Below are positions 1 to 3,546 of a stretch of 5,905 nucleotides of DNA, one piece after another; position 1 is the first letter of the stretch; each line of letters opens with the position of its first letter. A program made the translations under genes and the position numbers. Origin of the DNA: Bacteroidales bacterium (GTDB lineage Bacteria; Bacteroidota; Bacteroidia; Bacteroidales; UBA3824); NCBI GenBank assembly GCA_017645985.1, contig JAGCNK010000115.1:1-5905 (forward strand). The letters run 5' to 3'. The notes below the pieces were generated by a model. The model did not search any database. It saw only the letters and a program-made list of their open reading frames with translations, and was not told the origin of the DNA.

Positions 1-556
1 CATCGCTCCCGGTTACGACCAGGAGGCTCTCGAAATACTCGAAACCAAAAAGAACCGCATCATCTTGGTTCAGAAAATCACCAAGACTCCCACAACGCTC
101 GTACGCTCGGCTCTCAACGGGTTCCTCTATCAGGAACGCGACCTCAAGACAGAGACTCCCGAAGACCTCACAAGCGTTACCGACAAGAAACCCACCCAGC
201 AGGAAATCGAAAGCATGCTGTTCGCCAACAAGATTGTAAAGCACTCAAAATCAAATGCAATAGTACTTGCCAACCACAAGCAGCTGTACGCATCGGGCAT
301 AGGACAGACCTCACGTGTTGACGCGCTCAAACAAGCCATCGAAAAAGCCAAGAGCTTCGGATTCGACCTCAACGGCGCAGTTATGGCATCCGACGCATTC
401 TTCCCGTTCGGCGACTGCGTGGAACTTGCTCACAATGCGGGCATTACAAGCGTAATCCAACCCGGTGGCAGCGTTCGCGACAACGAAAGCATCGACTACT
501 GCAACAAAAACGGCGTTGCGATGGTCTTCACTGGTGTACGCCACTTTAAACACTAA
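1..556 (+). CDS. purH: Bifunctional AICAR transformylase / IMP cyclohydrolase, C-terminal part (5' end outside window)
   Basis: PurH catalyses the last two steps of de novo IMP synthesis in the cytoplasm: formyl transfer from 10-formyl-THF to AICAR, then ring closure. The frame is open from base 2, giving 184 codons before the TAA at 554-556, so about a third of a roughly 510-residue protein is visible and all of it belongs to the AICAR transformylase domain. Recognisable family segments, numbered from the first visible codon, are KSNAIVLA (83-90), GIGQTSRVDA (99-108), MASDAFFPFGD (128-138), GITSVIQPGGSVRD (147-160) and the terminal MVFTGVRHFKH. These closely parallel the C-terminus of E. coli PurH as I recall it. 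The N-terminal cyclohydrolase domain and the catalytic Lys-His pair of the transformylase lie upstream of the window. A TTG at 65 is only an internal Leu codon, not a start. mreB follows 60 bases later, and purH next to mreB is a familiar Bacteroidales order. Confidence 0.97.
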   Translation, partial: IAPGYDQEALEILETKKNRIILVQKITKTPTTLVRSALNGFLYQERDLKTETPEDLTSVTDKKPTQQEIESMLFANKIVKHSKSNAIVLANHKQLYASGIGQTSRVDALKQAIEKAKSFGFDLNGAVMASDAFFPFGDCVELAHNAGITSVIQPGGSVRDNESIDYCNKNGVAMVFTGVRHFKH

Positions 557-564
557 AATATTTC

Positions 565-580
565 GGCGGAGAAATCCGTT
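565..580 (+). terminator. Weak hairpin with GAAA tetraloop after purH, possible weak terminator
   Basis: A CGGA-GAAA-TCCG stem-loop (567-578) has a GNRA-type loop and can be lengthened by two G-U pairs (565-566 with 579-580). It is followed by CTTT. The stem is short and the T-run poor, so at best it attenuates read-through from purH into mreB. No convincing separate mreB promoter is visible in the 60-base gap. Confidence 0.25.
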
Positions 581-616
581 CTTTAAAATACGTTACAAGA
601 AAAACAAAAGCAAAAT

Positions 617-1639
617 ATGGGATTATTTTCATTCTTTACACAGGAATTGGCGATGGACCTTGGCACGGCCAACACGGTCATCATCATGCACGACAAAATC
701 GTGGTTGACGAGCCGTCCATCGTAGCAATTGACCATATCTCGGAAAAAACAATCGCCATAGGTATGAAAGCGCAACTCATGCACGGTAAAACGCATGAGA
801 ACATCCGCACAATTCGTCCCCTTCGCGATGGTGTGATTGCAGACTTCAAGGCAGCCGAGATGATGATTCGCGGAATGATAAAGATGGGCAATAGCAAACG
901 CCTGTTTTTCAATCCGTCGATCAAAATTGTAGTAGGTATTCCCTCGGGCAGTACCGAAGTGGAACGCCGCGCCGTACGCGACAGTGCCGAACACGCCGGA
1001 GCTCGCGAGGTCTGGATGATTTTCGAACCTATGGCTGCAGCTCTCGGTATCGGTATCGACGTTGAGGCACCTGAAGGCAACATGGTGGTAGACATAGGCG
1101 GTGGTACAACCGAAATCGCAGTAATCTCGCTCGGAGGCATTGTCTGCAACCGCAGTATCCGTATTGCGGGCGACGACTTCACCGAAGACATTATGGAATA
1201 TATGCGTCACCAACATAATATAAAGGTGTTCGACCGTACAGCCGAAGCCATCAAGATCAATGTAGGCTCTGCCATCACCGACCTTGAAGACCCGCCTGCC
1301 GACTATATGGTACGCGGACCTCACCAGATGACCGCATTGCCCGTAGAGATTCCGATTTCGTATCAAGAGATCGCTCACTGTCTCGACAAGTCGATATGCA
1401 AAATCGAAGCGGCTATCCTCAACGTTTTGGAGCAGACCCCGCCCAAACTTTATGCCGACATTTTCAAAAACGGCATCCACCTCACAGGCGGCGGAGCGTT
1501 GCTGCGCGGATTAGACAAGCGTCTGTCAGAGAAGACAAACCTTCCTGTCAAAGTGTCGGAAGACCCCCTGCACGCTGTGGCTCGCGGCACTGGCATCGCG
1601 CTTAAAAATGTTGACAAATTCCCGTTTTTGCTCAAATAA
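617..1639 (+). CDS. mreB: Rod-shape-determining actin homolog MreB
   Basis: MreB forms ATP-dependent filaments under the inner membrane that orient the peptidoglycan elongation machinery. The 340-residue length is normal for the family. The actin-fold motifs appear in order: phosphate-1 loop MDLGTANT (13-20), DEPSIVAID (31-39), GIPSGSTEVERRAV (107-120), EPMAAALG (137-144), phosphate-2 loop VVDIGGGTTE (157-166), and the adenosine-binding LTGGGALLRGLDKRL (289-303). The hydrophobic start MGLFSFF fits the N-terminal membrane-anchoring helix of MreB proteins. The ATG at 617 is chosen because it keeps this helix and is preceded by an A-rich tract, as is usual in Bacteroidetes; the next ATG (653) would begin right at the phosphate loop. 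Residue 136 is Phe where E. coli MreB has IEEP (here IFEP), which I believe is a lineage variation because Bacteroides has Tyr there. A structured 78-base gap separates it from mreC. Confidence 0.97.
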   Translation: MGLFSFFTQELAMDLGTANTVIIMHDKIVVDEPSIVAIDHISEKTIAIGMKAQLMHGKTHENIRTIRPLRDGVIADFKAAEMMIRGMIKMGNSKRLFFNPSIKIVVGIPSGSTEVERRAVRDSAEHAGAREVWMIFEPMAAALGIGIDVEAPEGNMVVDIGGGTTEIAVISLGGIVCNRSIRIAGDDFTEDIMEYMRHQHNIKVFDRTAEAIKINVGSAITDLEDPPADYMVRGPHQMTALPVEIPISYQEIAHCLDKSICKIEAAILNVLEQTPPKLYADIFKNGIHLTGGGALLRGLDKRLSEKTNLPVKVSEDPLHAVARGTGIALKNVDKFPFLLK

Positions 1640-1641
1640 TA

Positions 1642-1703
1642 GAGGCTGTCCGAAATACGCCGCAAGGCATACCCATATGCGTTACGCTGTTTCGGACAAT
1701 CTC
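1642..1703. repeat. Long imperfect inverted repeat between mreB and mreC (MITE/REP-like unit or intercistronic hairpin)
   Basis: The arms TGTCCGAAA (1647-1655) and TTTCGGACA (1690-1698) are perfectly complementary over 9 bp. After a 2x2 mismatch they continue with GAG (1642-1644) pairing CTC (1701-1703), so the ends form 14-bp terminal inverted repeats with two mismatches. Inside lies a second hairpin, GCATA-CCCA-TATGC (1667-1680). The unit starts 2 bases after the mreB stop and ends 14 bases before the mreC start, so it fills almost the whole gap. GAGGCTGTCCGAAA-like ends resemble terminal repeats of some Bacteroidetes insertion sequences, as I recall, but there is no transposase and no clear target duplication. 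No strong T-run follows, so a classical terminator is less likely. In RNA it could protect or separate the mreB and mreCD messages. Confidence 0.6.
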
Positions 1704-1717
1704 CTTTATATATTACT

Positions 1718-2554
1718 ATGGACAGTCTGTTTAGGTTTCTAAAAAAGATCTACTTCCAAATCATTTTCATTGCTTTGGAGGTGGTAGCTCTTATATTGGC
1801 CATAGGTGGCGACGCCAAACGAAACAGCGTGTTCTGCACTTCAGCCAACTTTGTCACGGGCAGGATTTACAACGCGGCGTGGACATACGTGCGCTATTTC
1901 AACCTGCGCGAAGAAAACGCTGTGCTTATGGAGCAGCTGTCCAACGTCCGCCGCAAAAGCGAAAACTTTTATGTGTCGGACACAGCCACATTCAGAAACC
2001 AGACCGACTCTTTAGGAAAACTCAAATACCGTTTCATCACCGCCTCGGTGCTCAAAAACTCCATCAACCAGCGAAACAACTTCATGACCTTGGACGTAGG
2101 CGAAAAACAGGGCGTGCGTCCCGACATGGCAGTTGTATCGGCCACTGGCGCGGTGGGCATCGTGGTCAACACTTCCGAAAACTTTTCGCTTGCCATCTCG
2201 CTGCTCAACAACAAGGTGGGCATCAGCGCAAAGCTCAAAAACAGCAACTTTTACGGCAAGCTCAACTGGAGCGGCGAAGACTACCACACCGCCATCCTCC
2301 ACGAAATTCCAAACCACGTGACACTCCAAGTGGGCGACACCGTGGTTACAAGCGGATATTCTGCCATATTTCCTCCCGGAATACCGGTAGCGGTAATCGA
2401 ATCGTTTGTGCGCAACAGCGACGACAACTTTTACAGCATCAAGGTCAAGTTCACCACCGACCTCAAATGCCTTGCCAGCGTCTTCGTTATCGAAAACCTT
2501 ATGCAGGAGGAACAATATCAGTTAGAAGAACAAGCATCTAAATTTGTACAGTAA
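1718..2554 (+). CDS. mreC: Rod-shape-determining protein MreC
   Basis: MreC is a bitopic inner-membrane protein whose periplasmic domain links MreB and MreD to the peptidoglycan synthases PBP2 and RodA. The 278-residue product has a short basic N-terminus (FLKK at 7-10), one membrane helix (about 11-30, IYFQIIFIALEVVALILAIG), a likely coiled coil (about 60-84, with LREENAVLMEQL), and the MreC beta-barrel domain (about 105-260). Characteristic family segments are FMTLDVGEKQGVRPDMAVV (122-140), GAVGIVV (144-150) and TSGYSAIFPPGIPV (211-224). The ATG at 1718 gives a complete membrane anchor and lies just after an AT-rich stretch. The stop TAA shares its last A with the mreD start, which suggests translational coupling. 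The C-terminal tail (262-278) is rich in Gln and Glu and lies outside the conserved domain. Confidence 0.95.
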   Translation: MDSLFRFLKKIYFQIIFIALEVVALILAIGGDAKRNSVFCTSANFVTGRIYNAAWTYVRYFNLREENAVLMEQLSNVRRKSENFYVSDTATFRNQTDSLGKLKYRFITASVLKNSINQRNNFMTLDVGEKQGVRPDMAVVSATGAVGIVVNTSENFSLAISLLNNKVGISAKLKNSNFYGKLNWSGEDYHTAILHEIPNHVTLQVGDTVVTSGYSAIFPPGIPVAVIESFVRNSDDNFYSIKVKFTTDLKCLASVFVIENLMQEEQYQLEEQASKFVQ

Positions 2555-3066
2555 TGGATCTCAGGGGCTATCTCAAAGTATTAGGAATATATGCGCTGCT
2601 TGTGGTGGTGCAGGTGCTGGTTTTCAACAACATAAAGATCAGTTCCTACGGCATCACACCGTTTTTTTACGTTCTGTTTGTGCTATCTGTTCCGTTTGAA
2701 GTGCCCAAGTGGCTCACGCTCTGCTTTGCCTTTGTGCTCGGCTACACTGTGGATATGTTTGCCGACACTCCCGGACTTCACACCGCCGCCTCAGTGTTCA
2801 TGGCATTTATGCGCCCTGTGATGCTCAACATACTCGCCCCCCGCGACGGCTACGAGTCAGGACTTTTTCCGTACGCCGCATACATGGGTATGCCATGGTA
2901 CCTCCGCTACAGCGTTCCGCTGATATTTCTTCATCACCTTTCGTATTTTCTGATAGACTCTATAGGCTTCTTCTCGTTCTATCAGATACTTATCAAAATT
3001 TTCGCCACCACGGCCGTAACGGTTCTCTTTGTGGTGCTTGCCCAGTTTTTTGTGAGAAGAAGATAG
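2554..3066 (+). CDS. mreD: Rod-shape-determining membrane protein MreD
   Basis: MreD is a small polytopic inner-membrane protein of the elongasome that works with MreC. The product is 170 residues, normal for the family, and very hydrophobic. I see about five or six membrane segments: roughly 8-26, 33-49, 54-70, 76-93, 119-140 and 144-166. The segment GYTVDMFADTPGLHTAASVF (63-82), with an Asp in a membrane helix followed by a Gly-containing turn, is the recognisable MreD signature. The C-terminus ends in a positive FVRRR, consistent with a cytoplasmic end. The start ATG overlaps the mreC stop as TAATG. In Bacteroides and relatives mreD is usually followed by mrdA and rodA; here the next gene is 480 bases away and unrelated, so the cluster ends at mreD. 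No clear terminator is seen directly after the TAG. Confidence 0.92.
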   Translation: MDLRGYLKVLGIYALLVVVQVLVFNNIKISSYGITPFFYVLFVLSVPFEVPKWLTLCFAFVLGYTVDMFADTPGLHTAASVFMAFMRPVMLNILAPRDGYESGLFPYAAYMGMPWYLRYSVPLIFLHHLSYFLIDSIGFFSFYQILIKIFATTAVTVLFVVLAQFFVRRR

Positions 3067-3130
3067 CCTCCCAAAATTAACATAAACTTAATATTCGATA
3101 ATTGGCAAAAATACACTTAAAATTCCTTCT

Positions 3131-3164
3131 GTAAATTTCTAATAATCAATATAGAACAATTTAC
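3131..3164. repeat. 11-bp interrupted dyad upstream of the sigma-54-like promoter
   Basis: GTAAATTTCTA (3131-3141) is the reverse complement of the right arm TAGA-AC-AATTTAC (3152-3164) apart from a 2-base AC bulge; the 10 bases between are ATAATCAATA. It lies 65 bases after the mreD stop and ends 12 bases before the GG of the -24 element. It could be an operator for an enhancer-binding or other regulator, or an RNA hairpin ending mreD transcription. No T-run follows, so I favour the operator reading, with modest confidence. Confidence 0.45.
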
Positions 3165-3176
3165 GGCCTAGGAATC

Positions 3177-3190
3177 GGCACAATTATTGC
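3177..3190 (+). promoter_or_regulatory. Sigma-54 (RpoN) -24/-12 promoter-like element
   Basis: GGCAC at 3177-3181 and TTGC at 3187-3190 match the sigma-54 consensus TGGCACG-N4-TTGCW in the two hallmark doublets, with exactly 10 bases between GG and GC. The mismatches are the flanking T (C here), the G after GGCAC (A here) and the final W (C here). The start of transcription would be near 3202, giving a leader of about 345 bases before susC. Sigma-54 promoters need an AAA+ enhancer-binding activator; no such gene lies in the window. Confidence 0.55.
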
Positions 3191-3255
3191 CATATAATAT
3201 GTTAAAAAATTTCAAAAAAAAAGCTCCAAAGATTAAAAAGTATAAAATTATTAAT

Positions 3256-3263
3256 TAACTTTG
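3256..3263 (+). promoter_or_regulatory. Bacteroidetes-type -7 box (TAACTTTG)
   Basis: TAACTTTG matches the TAnnTTTG -7 consensus of the Bacteroidetes primary sigma factor at all six fixed bases. The expected -33 position (around 3231-3237) is only AT-rich, with no clear TTTG, which is common because that element is less conserved. Transcription would start around 3268-3271, giving a leader of about 275 bases to the susC start. Confidence 0.55.
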
Positions 3264-3340
3264 CGGTAAAGAAAAATAGAGACTTGACACAAGTATAGTA
3301 GACAATTTGTTATGTAAGAATAGAACCTTGAACTCCAACC

Positions 3341-3365
3341 TGATAATTTAAACGAGTGATTATCA
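3341..3365 (+). other. AU-rich stem-loop in the susC leader
   Basis: TGATAAT (3341-3347) pairs perfectly with ATTATCA (3359-3365), extendable by a T-G pair inside, leaving a 9-base loop. Being A/T pairs except one G-C, it would be only marginally stable as RNA. It may equally be a DNA dyad for a regulator binding downstream of the promoters. Confidence 0.3.
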
Positions 3366-3385
3366 ATAACTAAATTAATACTGAA

Positions 3386-3412
3386 ATGAAAACAATAATC
3401 GACGACTCTTAG
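3386..3412 (+). CDS. Possible 8-codon leader micro-ORF (MKTIIDDS)
   Basis: An ATG at 3386 opens a frame of 8 codons ending in TAG (3410-3412). The bases before it (AATACTGAA) are A/T-rich, as at genuine starts in this lineage. It lies inside the predicted leader, 134 bases before the susC start and in another reading frame. Such a short frame can easily occur by chance. If translated, it might act as an upstream ORF that influences leader folding or susC translation. There are no runs of one amino acid codon as in classical attenuator peptides, apart from II and DD pairs. Confidence 0.2.
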   Translation: MKTIIDDS

Positions 3413-3490
3413 CCACCGCAATCAGGGAGCAAAGTGCACCCAGTGGTAAAAAAAGGAAAAAAAACAGAGCTAACCTTGTTTGCTTTGAAA

Positions 3491-3515
3491 TCCCTTAGAA
3501 TCAGCTTTAAAGGGA
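3491..3515 (+). other. Hairpin in the leader near the susC start
   Basis: TCCCTT (3491-3496) pairs with AAGGGA (3510-3515) around a 13-base loop. The hairpin ends 31 bases before the susC ATG. A partly repeated GCTTTGAAA / GCTTTAAAG (from 3482 and 3504) offers a competing pairing, so two folds are possible. It is followed by AAAATC rather than by T residues, so it is not a terminator. Confidence 0.35.
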
Positions 3516-3546
3516 AAAATCATTAATAAATTAGGAATTAAACTTT

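Larger units (their letters stand above)
3067..3546 (+). promoter_or_regulatory. 480-base non-coding region: promoters and long leader of the susC-like gene
   Basis: No frame here encodes a convincing protein. The stretch is strongly AT-rich compared with the genes on both sides. Its first half holds a dyad and two promoter-like elements. Its second half, from about 3270 on, looks like a transcribed leader with an AU-rich hairpin, a micro-ORF, A-tracts and a hairpin near the susC start. No FecR-type anti-sigma, ECF sigma factor or hybrid two-component gene, the usual neighbours of a regulated susC, lies between mreD and susC. Confidence 0.75.

Noticed and set aside
629..1480. 283-codon open frame on the minus strand opposite mreB
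   Set aside because: It is fully antisense to a clear mreB with all actin motifs; its product has no recognisable domain and is explained by the codon bias of mreB.
2012..2515. 167-codon minus-strand frame opposite mreC
   Set aside because: Antisense shadow of mreC with no domain signature and no promoter in front.
1879..2541. 220-codon + strand frame overlapping mreC
   Set aside because: It is rich in Arg, His and Gln, typical of a shifted frame, and mreC in the other frame has a membrane anchor and family motifs.
3072..3113. Minus-strand -7 box look-alikes (CAAAATTA at 3072-3079, CAAAAATA at 3106-3113 on the + strand)
   Set aside because: Both fit the reverse of TAnnTTTG, but this motif is frequent by chance in AT-rich DNA and no minus-strand gene follows; an antisense RNA into mreD cannot be excluded.
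3284..3289. TTGACA resembling an E. coli -35 box
   Set aside because: There is no good -10 at the right distance, and Bacteroidetes do not use the E. coli-type promoter; it lies within the predicted leader.
3067..3546. CRISPR array, tRNA or rRNA in the large gap
   Set aside because: There are no regularly spaced direct repeats, no cloverleaf with TTCGA arm, and no rRNA-like sequence.
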